Source of the DNA: JASFHF01 sp050123375
Lineage (GTDB): Bacteria; Pseudomonadota; Gammaproteobacteria; UBA12402
DNA: 64,000 bases
Assembly: GCA_050123375.1 (NCBI GenBank)
Contig: JASFHF010000003.1
Location: 25,202-89,201 of the forward strand
Reading direction: 5' to 3'
Below the pieces are notes generated by a model. The model did no database searches and was not told the DNA's origin. It saw only the letters and a program-made list of their open reading frames with translations. The translations under genes were made by a program, and so were the position numbers. Within the stretch, counting starts at the first letter, position 1. Every line of letters begins with the position of its first letter. Below, one piece after another: positions 1-9,940 of this stretch.

Positions 1-1217
1 AAAAACAATATAGTGATTTAGAGGAAATTTGGAAAGCAGAAAAAGCAGCTGTTTTAGGTACTAAACAAATTAAGGAAGATTTAGATCATGCCAGAGTTGA
101 ATTAGAAGCGGCTAAACGACAAGGTGATTTAACTAAAATGTCAGAATTGCAATACGGGAAAATTCCAGAACTTGAAAAAAAATTACAACAAGCAACAACC
201 GCAGAAAAGCAAGAGCCAAAATTATTGCGTAACAAAGTAACTGCTGAAGAAGTTGCAGAAATCGTTTCCAAGTGGACGCATATTCCGGTAAGTAAAATGC
301 TCGAAGGCGAAAAAGAAAAATTATTAAAGATGGAAGAGTTTTTACACAAGCGTGTTATAGGTCAGGATGAAGCTATAAATGCAGTGGCAAATGCGATTCG
401 GCGTTCGCGTGCCGGGTTAGGTGATCCGAATCGTCCAGTTGGTTCATTTTTATTTTTAGGGCCGACCGGTGTTGGTAAAACCGAATTATGTAAATCATTA
501 GCTGAATTTTTATTTGATACCGAAGAAGCGATGATACGGATTGATATGTCAGAATTTATGGAAAAACATTCGGTGGCGCGGCTAATTGGCGCTCCGCCCG
601 GATATGTCGGATATGAAGAAGGCGGATATTTGACCGAAGCGGTTCGGCGCCGTCCATATTCGTTGATTTTGTTAGATGAAGTGGAAAAAGCGCATACGGA
701 AGTTTTTAATATTTTGTTGCAAGTTTTAGATGATGGGCGTTTAACTGATGGGCAGGGCAGGACAGTTGATTTTAGAAATACCGTAATTGTGATGACATCA
801 AATCTTGGGTCGCAATTAATTCAGGAAATGGCAGGTGATGGTTATAATAAAATGAAGAATGCGGTAATGGAAATTGTTGCCCAACATTTTCGTCCGGAAT
901 TTATTAATCGGATTGATGAAACTGTGGTGTTTCATAGTTTGAATGAGGCGCAGATTCATGCGATTGCTGAAATTCAAGTGGGACGACTTGCAAAACGTTT
1001 GGCGGAAAAAGAAATTAAATTATCAGTTACAGAAAATGCAATAGATTTTCTTGCCAAAGCTGGTTTTGATCCAGTGTATGGTGCGCGTCCTTTAAAGCGT
1101 GCAGTGCAGAATTATTTGGAAAATCCATTAGCACAAGAGATTTTAGCGGGTAAATTTTTACCAGGAGATAAGATTAAAGTTACAAAAGTTGCTGATAGAT
1201 TACAATTTAAAAAGTAA
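1..1217 (+). CDS. clpB: ATP-dependent chaperone ClpB, C-terminal part (5' end outside window)
   Basis: The frame is open from base 3 at the left edge, so the N-terminus is missing. The visible part starts in the coiled-coil middle domain and continues through the second AAA+ module: Walker A GPTGVGKT (about base 460), pore loop GYVGYEEGG, Walker [12 protein letters not shown], and the C-terminal small domain with the sensor-2 motif GARPLKR. ClpB works with DnaK to pull proteins out of aggregates in the cytoplasm and is usually heat-shock induced. It ends with TAA at 1215-1217; no clear terminator follows. The family assignment is secure. Confidence 0.97.
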   Translation, partial: KQYSDLEEIWKAEKAAVLGTKQIKEDLDHARVELEAAKRQGDLTKMSELQYGKIPELEKKLQQATTAEKQEPKLLRNKVTAEEVAEIVSKWTHIPVSKMLEGEKEKLLKMEEFLHKRVIGQDEAINAVANAIRRSRAGLGDPNRPVGSFLFLGPTGVGKTELCKSLAEFLFDTEEAMIRIDMSEFMEKHSVARLIGAPPGYVGYEEGGYLTEAVRRRPYSLILLDEVEKAHTEVFNILLQVLDDGRLTDGQGRTVDFRNTVIVMTSNLGSQLIQEMAGDGYNKMKNAVMEIVAQHFRPEFINRIDETVVFHSLNEAQIHAIAEIQVGRLAKRLAEKEIKLSVTENAIDFLAKAGFDPVYGARPLKRAVQNYLENPLAQEILAGKFLPGDKIKVTKVADRLQFKK

Positions 1218-1292
1218 CGAAACACCTTCCAAAAGAAACTCCAAGCTGTTAATATCTAAATGATATGGATATAACTAAATGGAGGACCCGTC

Positions 1293-2162
1293 ATGAAAAA
1301 GATCTTTTTATGTGTTTTATTGTTTATTATTCCTGCTTTTGTTTTAGCCGTTCCGCGAATGCAGTTTGTTAAAAAACATGGGGTTACTAATGTTGATTTT
1401 TTGTGTGATTTACAACAAAAAGCACAAAGAGGTGATGCAGAAAGCGCCGCTTATCTTGGGATGAAGTATGTTGGTGGCACCATAGGAATTTTGCCTAATT
1501 ATAAATTGGGGTTGTATTGGTTGAAGAAAGCTGCGCAGCAAAAAGTTCCATTGGCTTGTTATATTTTGGCAAGATATTATTTGGAAGGTTGTCCGGGTTT
1601 GTCGGTAAATAAACAAAAAGCACAAAAATATGCCAAAATAGCTTTTGATGCATTTCAAGCAGATTTAGCTGCGAATAAATATAGTAAGGCGATGAAATCG
1701 ATAATCCAATATAATTTAGGAGATTTATATTTTTGGGGATTTCCAGGAGTCGTAAAACAAGATTTAGCTAAGGCATTTGCATTGACCAAGCTTGCTGCAA
1801 ATGGTGGTGATGAACATGCTATGCGTAGGTTATCTCTGATGTATCGTTATGGAGTTGGAACGAAGAGTAATTTAGTTAAAGCGCATAAGTGGTCTTTGTT
1901 TTTGGCTAACCTTGGTTTGGTGGAAGCACAATATGCAACGGGTTTAGATTATATTAATGGTATTGGTACTGCGACAAATAGAGATAAAGGTCTTTACTGG
2001 CTAAGTGAAGCAGCAGGTAATGGTTATTATCCAGCGATAATTGAGCTGGTAGAACTTAGTAAACAAGGGAAAATTACCAGTATATCAGATACGCGCAGAA
2101 TGAGGATAAAGAATGTTATTGAGCGTATGATGACGCATGGCGCACCTTTTGTGGCAAAATAG
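1293..2162 (+). CDS. Secreted Sel1-repeat protein
   Basis: This 289-residue protein starts with a signal peptide (MKKIFLCVLLFIIPAFVLA) and has a GGAGG ribosome site just upstream. The rest is built of about five Sel1-like repeats, seen as recurring A..LG..Y..G......A..W..KAA motifs (for example LGLYWLKKAAQ, KAFALTKLAANGG, KGLYWLSEAAGNG). Sel1 repeats are alpha-alpha hairpins that bind partner proteins. In Legionella and Coxiella relatives such proteins are often periplasmic and host-interaction related, but no specific role can be read here. It stands alone between clpB and the stress-protein operon. Confidence 0.85.
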   Translation: MKKIFLCVLLFIIPAFVLAVPRMQFVKKHGVTNVDFLCDLQQKAQRGDAESAAYLGMKYVGGTIGILPNYKLGLYWLKKAAQQKVPLACYILARYYLEGCPGLSVNKQKAQKYAKIAFDAFQADLAANKYSKAMKSIIQYNLGDLYFWGFPGVVKQDLAKAFALTKLAANGGDEHAMRRLSLMYRYGVGTKSNLVKAHKWSLFLANLGLVEAQYATGLDYINGIGTATNRDKGLYWLSEAAGNGYYPAIIELVELSKQGKITSISDTRRMRIKNVIERMMTHGAPFVAK

Positions 2163-2241
2163 ATTTAAAGTCTTGGTGACATTATTCTAAAATGCTAAAA
2201 TTGCAGTTTAATAGGTGTCGGATACCATAATAGGAGGTTAC

Positions 2242-2682
2242 ATGCTTAAGTATAAACACATCTTATTGGCTACAGATTTTTCTGAAGGTACGGCTCACAT
2301 TCTTGATGAGGGGTGTGAGTTGGCCAAGCAAATGGGTGCAAAAATTAGTTTGTTACATGTTGTAGAACCATTGCCAGGTTATGGTTATGCTTTTATTGGT
2401 TCAGCTGAGATTGAACTGCAATTGGTAGATGAATCAAAAAAACAATTAGCCAAATTAGGCAAAAAATACTCGATTGATACAAAAAATCAGTTTGTGGAAA
2501 TTGGTCCTCCTAAAGCTGAAATTACCCGAGTTGCTGAGGAACAAGGAGTAGATCTGATTATTGTTGGCAGTCACGGTAGGCATGGGTTTGTTGAAAATTT
2601 ATTAGGTTCTACTGCAAACGCAGTAGTACATCATGCTAAATGTGATGTGTTGACAGTAAAGATCAAAGAGCGCAAAAAATGA
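2242..2682 (+). CDS. Universal stress protein UspA family
   Basis: A single-domain Usp protein of 146 residues. It has the typical first strand (YKHILLATDFSE) and the C-terminal nucleotide-binding motif G-2x-G-9x-G-S/T (VGSHGRHGFVENLLGSTANAVVHHAKCDVL), so the ATP-binding type is likely. I start it at 2242 because AGGAGG lies 5 bases before that ATG; the frame is open from 2215 but without a ribosome site. It overlaps pssA by four bases (ATGA), so the two are translationally coupled. Confidence 0.9.
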   Translation: MLKYKHILLATDFSEGTAHILDEGCELAKQMGAKISLLHVVEPLPGYGYAFIGSAEIELQLVDESKKQLAKLGKKYSIDTKNQFVEIGPPKAEITRVAEEQGVDLIIVGSHGRHGFVENLLGSTANAVVHHAKCDVLTVKIKERKK

Positions 2683-3413
2683 ACGAAACAGAAGAGCGCG
2701 AACGACGGTTTATAAAAGGGATTTATCTTTTACCTAATCTTTTTACCACTTCAGGTTTGTTTGCTGGTTTTTATGCTATTGTTGCTGCTATGAAAGGTAT
2801 GTTTACGGTTGCATCACTAGCAATTTTTATTGCTATGGTGGCAGATTCTTTGGACGGCCGCATTGCGCGGCTAACGCATACTCAAAGTGCGTTTGGAGCC
2901 GAATATGATAGTATCTCGGATATGGTGGCATTTGGTGTTGCACCAGCTTTAGTTGCGTATAGTTTAGCTCTCCATCATTTAGGCAAGATTGGTTGGTTGA
3001 TTGCGTTTTTTTATATGGCTTCAACTGGTTTAAGGCTTGCCAGATTTAATGTATTAACCAAAAAAATTGAACCTGATAAACGTTATTTTAAAGGTTTACC
3101 ATGTACAGCATCTGCTGGTTTTGTTGCTGGAATGATTTGGATGCAGCAAATATATCAATTGCAAGGTTGGTATGTGGATCTTTTTGTAAGCGTGTTGACT
3201 ATTATAGCTGCAATTTTAATGGTTAGTAATGTACGTTATCGTAGTTTTAAGGATATAAATTGGCACGGTAGCGTGCCATTTTTGCATGTTTTGATTTTGG
3301 TGTTATTGTTTGTAGCGATTGCGCTTGATCCTCCACGGGTTTTATTCGCAATTTTTTCTTTGTACCTTATTTCTGGACCGCTCACGATACCAAGTAGAAT
3401 AATAAAGAAATGA
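2679..3413 (+). CDS. pssA: CDP-diacylglycerol--serine O-phosphatidyltransferase
   Basis: An integral membrane CDP-alcohol phosphotransferase of 244 residues. The family signature DG-x2-AR-x8-G-x3-D-x3-D is complete (DGRIARL ... GAEYDSISD, about residues 60-82), giving the metal-binding aspartates. It makes phosphatidylserine from CDP-diacylglycerol and serine, the first step toward phosphatidylethanolamine. About seven hydrophobic helices follow. It is the middle of a run of four-base overlaps (usp, pssA, tldD), so the three are probably one transcript. PssA is preferred over PgsA because of the length and the N-terminal [18 protein letters not shown]. Confidence 0.92.
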   Translation: MNETEERERRFIKGIYLLPNLFTTSGLFAGFYAIVAAMKGMFTVASLAIFIAMVADSLDGRIARLTHTQSAFGAEYDSISDMVAFGVAPALVAYSLALHHLGKIGWLIAFFYMASTGLRLARFNVLTKKIEPDKRYFKGLPCTASAGFVAGMIWMQQIYQLQGWYVDLFVSVLTIIAAILMVSNVRYRSFKDINWHGSVPFLHVLILVLLFVAIALDPPRVLFAIFSLYLISGPLTIPSRIIKK

Positions 3414-4879
3414 ATTGTATGGAAAATCAATTATCTTTTGCTAAACAAGAATTATTAGAGCCGGCTGGTTTGGATGAAACAAAATTACAGCAGGTTTTGT
3501 CTGATATTTTAACTCATAAAGTTGATTATGCTGATTTATATTTTCAAGCAAATCATTCTGAATCATGGGTATTAGAAGAAAGTATTGTTAAGCATGGTAG
3601 TTATAGTGTTGCGCGAGGTGTGGGAATACGTGCATTAAGCGGAGTTAAAACTGGTTTTGCTTATGCAGATGAAATTGAGTTAACTAGTTTGCAGCGGGCA
3701 GCAGTTGCTGCGCGCAGTGTTGCTAATGTTAATACGCCACAAAAAGTTCAGTCCATTAATCCGGTTAAAGCTCATAGTTTGTATTCATCAATAAATCCTC
3801 TAAATACTTTGTCCGAAGAAAAAAAAGTTGCATTATTGCATCAGATTGATCAGGAGGCGCGCGCGCAGGATAAACGTGTTTCTCAAGTAATGGTAAGTTT
3901 AAGCGGTGTTTATCAAACTATATTGGTAATTGCAAGCGATGGTACTTTAGCTGCTGATGTTAGACCATTAGTTAGTATGAATGTTAGTGTGATTGCAGAA
4001 GAAGGTAGTCGGCGTGAACATGGTTCTTGCGGCGGCGGTAGTCGGGCTGGTTATGAATTTTTTCTCGAAGAAAATCGTTGTTTATATTACGCTAATTGCG
4101 CAGCAAGACAAGCTATTGTGAATTTATCTGCGGTTGCAATGCCGGCTGGAGTTATGCCGGTAGTGTTAGGTCCTGGTTGGCCGGGAGTATTATTGCACGA
4201 AGCAGTTGGGCATGGTTTAGAAGGTGATTTTAATCGCAAAAAAACCTCGATGTATGCTGACAAAATTGGTAAACAAGTTGCATCAAAACATTGTACCGTA
4301 GTTGATGATGGGACTTTAAAACAACGTCGTGGTTCAATAAATATTGATGATGAAGGAGTTCCATCAGAACATACAGTCTTAATTGAAAAAGGAATTTTAA
4401 AAGGTTACATGCAGGACAAATTCAATGCACGATTGATGGGGGTAAAATCTACAGGAAACGGTCGTAGAGAAAATTATGCCAATTTAGTTTATCCGCGGAT
4501 GACTAATACTTATTTAATGGCTGGTGAGTATATGCCGGAAGAAATTATTGCTTCCATTGACAAGGGCTTATATGCAGTGAATTTTTCTGGCGGGCAAGTA
4601 GATATTACTTCAGGAAAATTTGTTTTTTCTACTAGCGAAGCTTATTTAATTGAAAAAGGTAAAATTACTAAACCAGTAAAAGGCGCAACTTTAATTGGCA
4701 GCGGTCCGGAAGTGTTAAACCAGGTTTCAATGGTAGGGAATAATTTGCAATTTGATTTGGGTGTTGGTGTTTGTGGTAAAGAAGGTCAATCAGTAGAAGT
4801 TGGTGTTGGACAACCAACTGTTAAGGTTGATGAGATTACGGTTGGTGGTACTGGGGTCGGGTCTTCACTCATTACATGA
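3410..4879 (+). CDS. tldD: Metalloprotease TldD with C-terminus and stop codon donated by a palindromic repeat
   Basis: TldD is the active subunit of the TldD/TldE (PmbA) zinc protease, which degrades flexible peptides and matures small modified peptides. The HEXXXH zinc motif is visible as [14 protein letters not shown], and the typical C-terminal [17 protein letters not shown]...VGGT is present. The family normally ends about there. Here the last residues (GVGSSLIT) and the stop TGA are read from the left arm of a REP-type hairpin at 4852-4922. The start is the ATG overlapping the pssA stop; a second ATG is at 3419. pmbA follows. Confidence 0.95.
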   Translation: MNCMENQLSFAKQELLEPAGLDETKLQQVLSDILTHKVDYADLYFQANHSESWVLEESIVKHGSYSVARGVGIRALSGVKTGFAYADEIELTSLQRAAVAARSVANVNTPQKVQSINPVKAHSLYSSINPLNTLSEEKKVALLHQIDQEARAQDKRVSQVMVSLSGVYQTILVIASDGTLAADVRPLVSMNVSVIAEEGSRREHGSCGGGSRAGYEFFLEENRCLYYANCAARQAIVNLSAVAMPAGVMPVVLGPGWPGVLLHEAVGHGLEGDFNRKKTSMYADKIGKQVASKHCTVVDDGTLKQRRGSINIDDEGVPSEHTVLIEKGILKGYMQDKFNARLMGVKSTGNGRRENYANLVYPRMTNTYLMAGEYMPEEIIASIDKGLYAVNFSGGQVDITSGKFVFSTSEAYLIEKGKITKPVKGATLIGSGPEVLNQVSMVGNNLQFDLGVGVCGKEGQSVEVGVGQPTVKVDEITVGGTGVGSSLIT

Positions 4880-4922
4880 TGCAACATACAACGCATATGT
4901 AATGAGTGAAGACCCGACCCCC
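4852..4922. repeat. REP-type palindrome, family A (overlaps tldD end)
   Basis: Inverted repeat with arms of about 25 bp (left 4852-4877, right 4897-4922) and a 19-base loop. The arm consensus reads GGGGTCGGGTCTTCACTCAT and continues TACAT. The same arm, with small changes (GGGGTCGCATCTTCACTCAT), recurs near the RAYT transposase and in front of trpS. It lies between tldD and pmbA and could also act as a transcript-stabilising or terminating hairpin. Confidence 0.9.
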
Positions 4923-4965
4923 CATTGGCTACTTAAATATTGCTTCGAAACAACACAGGAAAGTT

Positions 4966-6294
4966 ATGAAGTTTAAAAAACTAGAACAACTTAAACAAAA
5001 AATCGAATATGTTTTGCATTGCGCCAGGCAAGCAGGCGCAAGTGATGCTGAAGTACATGCAGTAATCGAAGATGGTTTTATCGTTACTGTGCGTAATGGT
5101 GAATTAGATACAGTTGAATATCATTGTGATAATGGTATTGGTATAGATGTGTATTTTGGCAAAAAACATGGAGTAGTCTCAACTGCTGACATGAGTAAAT
5201 CTGCTTTGCGTGAAGTGGTGATAGCTGCGTGTAATATTGCTAAATTTACTCAAGAAGATCCATGCAATGGTTTGGCTGATAAAGAGTTAATGGCAAAAAA
5301 AATTGAAAATTTGGATATATATCATGATTGGGAAATTGATTCTGAGCAAGCGATTAAAATCGCGTTAGAAAATGAAACTTATGCAAGAAATTTAGATAAG
5401 CGAATTAAAAATTCTGAAGGGGTTTCAATTTCTAGTCACAAAAATTTTTATGTTTATGGTAATAGCCATGGTTTTGTTGGAGCAGTTCCTAGTACACGGC
5501 ATAGTGCGAGTTATGCATTGATTGCTGAACAAAACGGCGAAATGGAACGTGATTATGATTATACAGTATCGTGCGATGCGCATAACTTAGAAAATTTTCA
5601 GTCAGTTGCGAAAAAAACCGTAGAAAAAACAGTTACACGGTTAGGCGCGACTAAAATTGCTACGCAAAAAAGACCGGTAATTTTTGCATCCGACATTGCC
5701 AAAAGTTTACTTGCTAATTTTGCGGCGGCAATTAACGGTAATAATTTATATCGCAAGGCATCTTTTTTAGTTGATCATTTAAATAAACCGGTGTTTGCGA
5801 AACGGGTAAGAATTTTTGAAGATCCATGGATCAAAAAATCTTTAAACAGTTCTTATTTTGATGCGGAAGGTGTTGCTACATATAAAAAAGATTTTGTTAA
5901 AGACGGCATGCTGCAAAATTATGTTTTAGGAAGTTACTCGGCGCGTAAATTGGGTATGCAAACTACAGCTAATGCTGGCGGTGTATTTAATTTATTTATT
6001 CAGGATGATGGAATTGATTTACCAGGATTACTTAAAAAAATGGATACAGGTGTATTAATTACCGAATTATCAGGGCAGGGTATTAATCTTGTAACTGGTG
6101 ATTACTCTCGTGGTGCGGTTGGTTTTTGGGTTGAACGTGGCGAAATTCAACATCCGGTTTCTGAAATAACTATTGCGGGTAATTTACGTGATATGTTTAT
6201 GAATTTAGTTGCAGTTGGTAACGATATTGATTATCGCGGCAACATAAAATCCGGTTCGATTTTATTGGAAGAGATGACGGTTGCGGGGCATTAA
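4966..6294 (+). CDS. pmbA: Metalloprotease-like partner PmbA (TldE)
   Basis: 442 residues, the second half of the TldD/TldE heterodimer; homologous to TldD but without the HEXXXH motif, as expected. Typical blocks are AGASDAEVHA, GIGIDVYFGKKHG, SYSARKLGMQTTANAGG and the ending GNDIDYRG...SGSILLEEMTVAG. I start it at 4966, with ACAGGAAAG just upstream, because the frame upstream of that ATG runs into the REP element. It converges with the sugar kinase gene and overlaps it by four bases at the stop codons. Confidence 0.94.
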   Translation: MKFKKLEQLKQKIEYVLHCARQAGASDAEVHAVIEDGFIVTVRNGELDTVEYHCDNGIGIDVYFGKKHGVVSTADMSKSALREVVIAACNIAKFTQEDPCNGLADKELMAKKIENLDIYHDWEIDSEQAIKIALENETYARNLDKRIKNSEGVSISSHKNFYVYGNSHGFVGAVPSTRHSASYALIAEQNGEMERDYDYTVSCDAHNLENFQSVAKKTVEKTVTRLGATKIATQKRPVIFASDIAKSLLANFAAAINGNNLYRKASFLVDHLNKPVFAKRVRIFEDPWIKKSLNSSYFDAEGVATYKKDFVKDGMLQNYVLGSYSARKLGMQTTANAGGVFNLFIQDDGIDLPGLLKKMDTGVLITELSGQGINLVTGDYSRGAVGFWVERGEIQHPVSEITIAGNLRDMFMNLVAVGNDIDYRGNIKSGSILLEEMTVAGH

Positions 6295-7325
6295 AACACT
6301 TGAATTTTATTTTTCAAACCAAATTCATCTGCTAGTTTTAAGGTTTTATCTAATGGCTTAATGCCGTCGGAATTGTGCGGTGAACCGATTGCGGCGGCGG
6401 CACAAGCAGTAGCGAGTTTTTGGGTTTTTTTGTGCGGCCATTGTTCATGTAGTCCAACTAATATTCCAGTGCAGAATGCATCGCCTGCACCGCACGCAGC
6501 GACAAAACCATGCGGCGGGATATTTAATGATGGATACCAGGTGCCGTGTTGTTTACCTTTGATTAGCCAATATGAGCCTTCGGGCATGTGAATAATTACA
6601 TTTTTTTTCACGCCGCGTTCAAATAAAAACTGCGCAGCTTTTTTTATAGCTTGCTTATTAAGGTTGTTTTGCAAATCACGAATTAGTTGGCCAGAGGTTT
6701 TTTGGGCTTCAAGTTCATTTATCACAAAATGATCAATATAAGGTAAAGCAGGAATTACAATTTTTTGATAGCGGTTAGCGCTTTCTGTTGCAATATCAAC
6801 TACAGTTTCCATGCCGGCTTGTTGCACATCATGTAAAACTTTTGCGGCTGCGATAACAAAACGTGCATCCGGACTTTCCATGGCATCCATTAATAATAAA
6901 TGGCCAAAATAAAAGAGTTTGGTTTCATTGGCTTGTAGTTTTTTAATTGGAATGTGATGGTGCGCAAAAATACGATTGACTCCTCTAAAATGAAACATGG
7001 TGCGTATGCCGCCACGTTGCAGAGTCATCACATCAGTATAAGCTGTCATGCCTTTTTTAATCGTTTGTAGAAATTTAATATTAATTTTTTTAAATTTGCA
7101 TAATTTTTTAATGTAACGTCCGCCAAAATCATCACCGATACATCCAATACCGTAAGTAGGAATATTGATATTTAAATTTGCTAAATTAATAATAATATTA
7201 AATGGTGCGCCGCCATTTGATAAAAGTTCAGCTTTAATATTACATAGTTCAGATTTTTTTGGCCAATGGTCAATAAATTTAATGTGATCGACTACCCAAT
7301 GTCCTGCACATGCTATTCCCGGCAT
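6291..7325 (-). CDS. PfkB-family sugar kinase
   Basis: 344 residues. The N-terminal PfkB region (GGAPFNIIINLANL, IGDDFGGRYI) and the C-terminal signature with the catalytic aspartate (HGFVAACGAGDAFCTGILVGL) are both present, so it should phosphorylate a sugar or nucleoside with ATP. The substrate cannot be told: fructokinase, ribokinase and adenosine-kinase-like members share these motifs. Its start overlaps the end of the HPr gene by 13 bases, so it is coupled to a phosphotransferase gene group, an unusual partner for the Lpt genes further upstream. Confidence 0.85.
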   Translation of the reverse strand: MPGIACAGHWVVDHIKFIDHWPKKSELCNIKAELLSNGGAPFNIIINLANLNINIPTYGIGCIGDDFGGRYIKKLCKFKKINIKFLQTIKKGMTAYTDVMTLQRGGIRTMFHFRGVNRIFAHHHIPIKKLQANETKLFYFGHLLLMDAMESPDARFVIAAAKVLHDVQQAGMETVVDIATESANRYQKIVIPALPYIDHFVINELEAQKTSGQLIRDLQNNLNKQAIKKAAQFLFERGVKKNVIIHMPEGSYWLIKGKQHGTWYPSLNIPPHGFVAACGAGDAFCTGILVGLHEQWPHKKTQKLATACAAAAIGSPHNSDGIKPLDKTLKLADEFGLKNKIQVF

Positions 7326-7591
7326 TTTTCTTCTCCAAAACCACTGTTAATTAATGCTTTGATTTCTTTCATAGCTTGTTTTTCATCTTTGCCGTCAATC
7401 TCAAAATTAATTTTGGTGCCCTCAGTTGCAGCAAGCATCATAACATCCATAATATTCTTACCATCTACACATTTATCTCCTTTGCATAATTTGATTTTGC
7501 TGCTGAATTTTGAAGTAAGCGCAACTAGTTTTGCTGAAGTTCGTGCATGCAAACCTAATTTATTAATAATGGTTAATTTTCTTTTAATCAT
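7313..7591 (-). CDS. Phosphocarrier protein HPr/NPr
   Basis: A 92-residue HPr-fold protein. The phosphorylated histidine sits in GLHARTSA (about residue 15), followed by the usual IKLCKGDKCVDGKNIMDVMMLAA block. It would carry phosphate from EI to an EIIA. In most gammaproteobacteria the equivalent gene (ptsO/npr) ends the rpoN group; here it follows an EIIA of the mannose family. No EI gene is in the window, so the phosphate source lies elsewhere. Confidence 0.9.
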   Translation of the reverse strand: MIKRKLTIINKLGLHARTSAKLVALTSKFSSKIKLCKGDKCVDGKNIMDVMMLAATEGTKINFEIDGKDEKQAMKEIKALINSGFGEEKCRE

Positions 7592-7619
7592 GTTAATTTT
7601 TCACCATATTTATTGATAG

Positions 7620-7735
7620 ATGATTATGAGGTTTTGGGTGACTTTTTTCGACGACTAGCGCCCATGGATGGAAGCGCGGGAGACACATGGATGTGTCAGG
7701 GAGGAGAAAACAGTCACCCAAAACCTCATAATCAT
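7620..7735. repeat. 116-bp element with 24-bp perfect terminal inverted repeats, family D
   Basis: Left end 7620-7643 and right end 7712-7735 are perfect inverted copies (outer sequence ATGATTATGAGGTTTTGGGT). Inside are two smaller hairpins whose loops both contain ATGGAT (GCGCCCATGGATGGAAGCGC and GACACATGGATGTGTC). It encodes no protein and sits between the HPr and EIIA genes, inside an otherwise tight operon. The size and ends suggest a non-autonomous mobile element; no second copy is in the window. Confidence 0.85.
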
Positions 7736-7780
7736 TTGAGGCCGAAAAATAAAAAATGACTGAACAGTTGCTAATCATAA

Positions 7781-8188
7781 TTATTCATAGGGTAAATGTT
7801 GGTCATCAATAATGCCTTTTTTGCCGCCGCGGATTACCTTGGTTACCATTTTATCTAATGGTAAATTAGCATAATTAACGATGGTTACTAACATTGGCAG
7901 ATTAACCCCGGAAATAATTCGAATATTATTGCTGCATTGTTTTTTTAATGTATAAGCAATATTGCTGGGAGTTGATCCATACAAGTCAGTTAGAATTAAT
8001 ATGCCGTCGCCTTTATCTAATTGTTTAATTTTCTTGTTTAGTTGATCAATCAAAATTTCCGGATCCTCTTGTTGTTTAATATTGCTGGCAACAAAAGTTA
8101 ACGGCAATTTCTCAAAAGTATTTTTTAATTCATTAAGCAGTGATTTCCCCATATTTGCATGGGTGATTAATAAAACACTTATATTCAT
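7781..8188 (-). CDS. PTS EIIA component, mannose family
   Basis: 135 residues. The EIIA-Man fold is recognised from the N-terminal strand with the phosphoacceptor histidine (VLLITHANMGKSLLNE, His about residue 10), the middle DGILILTDLYGSTPSNIA and the NLPMLV motif. Stand-alone EIIA-Man proteins beside HPr are thought to be regulatory rather than sugar-transporting. No permease is present. It replaces the EIIA-Ntr (ptsN) gene usual at this position in enterobacteria. Confidence 0.88.
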   Translation of the reverse strand: MNISVLLITHANMGKSLLNELKNTFEKLPLTFVASNIKQQEDPEILIDQLNKKIKQLDKGDGILILTDLYGSTPSNIAYTLKKQCSNNIRIISGVNLPMLVTIVNYANLPLDKMVTKVIRGGKKGIIDDQHLPYE

Positions 8189-8200
8189 AATAAACTCTAA

Positions 8201-8494
8201 TTATTCGCTATGATCCGTCATTTTTTCTTTTACTTTAATTATTTGGCGATCTAGTTTGATTAACATTTCATCGATAGCTTTATACATATTTTCAGCTTCA
8301 CCGTGCGCATTAACTTCTATACCATTCGCGTGGATATTAGCTTTGGCAATATTATTTAAATTTTCAACGGTCAACACAATGTCAGCTTTGGTAAAACCAT
8401 GCGTAAAGTGTTTTTCAATTTTTTTAAATTTTTTTTCAATTAAACTGCGTAGCGGATCAGTAATATCAATTTTGTGTCCGGTTATTGTGATCAT
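8201..8494 (-). CDS. hpf: Ribosome hibernation promoting factor HPF
   Basis: 97 residues, the short HPF type. The typical start MITITGHKIDITDPLRSLIEKKFKKIEKHF and the middle KADIVLTVENLNNIAKANIHANGIEVNAHGEAENMYKAIDEMLIKLDRQI are complete. HPF binds the 30S subunit in stationary phase and promotes inactive 100S dimers. It lies between lptB and the EIIA gene; rpoN, which usually precedes hpf, is absent. Confidence 0.94.
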   Translation of the reverse strand: MITITGHKIDITDPLRSLIEKKFKKIEKHFTHGFTKADIVLTVENLNNIAKANIHANGIEVNAHGEAENMYKAIDEMLIKLDRQIIKVKEKMTDHSE

Positions 8495-8512
8495 AGTTTT
8501 TCTCCTTTTTTG

Positions 8513-9241
8513 CTAAAGTTCAAAATCATCCCCTAGATAAATATCTCGTACAATCTTATTGTTTAAAATTTCTGTAGGGGCACCACTGTGAATAATTTTA
8601 CCATTGTGCACAATGTATGCTCGATTACATACATCTAAAGTTTCACGTACGTTGTGATCGGTAATTAATATGCCTATATTGCGATTTTGTAAGTGTTGGA
8701 TAATTTCTTTGATGTCGACCACGGAAATTGGATCAATGCCTGCAAACGGTTCGTCTAATAAAATGAATTTTGGTTCATTAGCAAGGGCTCTAGCAATTTC
8801 TACGCGTCTTCTTTCACCGCCAGAGAGACTTAATGCGACATTATCACGTAATGATCCGATATGGAATTCATCTAATAATAATTCTAGTTTTTCTAAACGT
8901 TGTTTTAGATTTAGTTCTTTTTGCAGTTCCAAAATAGCTAGAATATTGTCTTTTACAGTTAATTTGCGGAATACAGAAGGTTCTTGCGGTAGGTAGCCTA
9001 TACCAAGTCTTGCACGTTCATGCATGGGTAATTCTGTAATGTTTTGTTGGTCAAATAGTATTTTGCCTTTGTCGCTATTGATTAAACCAACAATCATATA
9101 AAAAGCAGTGGTTTTGCCAGCCCCGTTAGGACCTAGCAACCCTACGATTTCACCGCTATTGACCTCTATGGTTACATCATCAACAACTTTGCGTTTGTAG
9201 CTTTTTTCTAAATGTTCAGCTCTAAGATTGCTCATATTCAA
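8513..9241 (-). CDS. lptB: LPS export ABC transporter ATPase LptB
   Basis: 242 residues. Walker [13 protein letters not shown] signature LSGGERRR, Walker [14 protein letters not shown], and the LptB-specific ending around [28 protein letters not shown] are present. LptB powers LptFG to move lipopolysaccharide from the inner membrane along the LptCAD bridge. lptC is directly upstream (25 bp), but lptA, which normally sits between them, is missing here. Confidence 0.95.
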   Translation of the reverse strand: MNMSNLRAEHLEKSYKRKVVDDVTIEVNSGEIVGLLGPNGAGKTTAFYMIVGLINSDKGKILFDQQNITELPMHERARLGIGYLPQEPSVFRKLTVKDNILAILELQKELNLKQRLEKLELLLDEFHIGSLRDNVALSLSGGERRRVEIARALANEPKFILLDEPFAGIDPISVVDIKEIIQHLQNRNIGILITDHNVRETLDVCNRAYIVHNGKIIHSGAPTEILNNKIVRDIYLGDDFEL

Positions 9242-9265
9242 TGCTATGTTAGCGGGTAAAGTGGT

Positions 9266-9856
9266 TTAAGGCAACAGCTTTGTTGAGCTGGTTTTGCCAT
9301 ATTGTCCATGTACATTAGATATTAATTTAATTACATTTTTATTCAAATCTGCTCGTAACCCTTTTGAATGAATAATACTGCCGGGTTGTTCAATAACAAC
9401 TGGCTGGTGAGTAATTGCTAACGCTTTTTTAGGGTAATAAGTTAATTTGCTGGTAGTTAGAGTGATATTGTGACTATTTGGTCCTGGTAATTGTTGAGCT
9501 TTTACATGATCTGTTAAAATTATCGTATTTCCATTTTCGAGCGCTTGGCCGTGTTTTGCAGTAATATGCCATGGAGGCGCGTTTGGCACATTATGAATGA
9601 TAAATGGAGCGTCAAAAGTAGTCTTATTTTGTTGGGTATAATTAAGAGCTTTGGTAGCAAAAAAAGTGTTTTCTAATTGTCCGCTTTTATTTACTTGTGT
9701 TACTTTGAGATCCATCATATAAGAATCCGGACTTAAGGATGAATATTTAGCAAATTTGATTGATTTTGAAGTGAAAATAAACCAAAAACTAATAGCCACA
9801 ATACAAATAAGAGTGATTAAAATGGCAATATTTTTTCTTTCAAATTCTATTTTCAT
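9266..9856 (-). CDS. lptC: LPS export system protein LptC
   Basis: 196 residues with one N-terminal transmembrane helix (IAILITLICIVAISFWFIF) and a periplasmic beta-jellyroll of the LptC/OstA type (MDLKVTQVNKSGQLENTFFATKALNY). It docks on LptBFG and receives LPS. LptC rather than LptA is chosen because of the membrane anchor and the position next to kdsD. The gene lies between kdsD and lptB on the same strand; kdsC is not found. Confidence 0.88.
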   Translation of the reverse strand: MKIEFERKNIAILITLICIVAISFWFIFTSKSIKFAKYSSLSPDSYMMDLKVTQVNKSGQLENTFFATKALNYTQQNKTTFDAPFIIHNVPNAPPWHITAKHGQALENGNTIILTDHVKAQQLPGPNSHNITLTTSKLTYYPKKALAITHQPVVIEQPGSIIHSKGLRADLNKNVIKLISNVHGQYGKTSSTKLLP

Positions 9857-9940
9857 AGGTATTTATACTCATATTATGCTAATAGTGTATATTCAGCATC
9901 TTCATTGGCGATCGGTATATACATTTCGAGGAGTAATGTA

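Noticed and set aside
7593..7778. 61-codon frame across the 116-bp element
   Set aside because: Consists of inverted-repeat sequence; no protein features.
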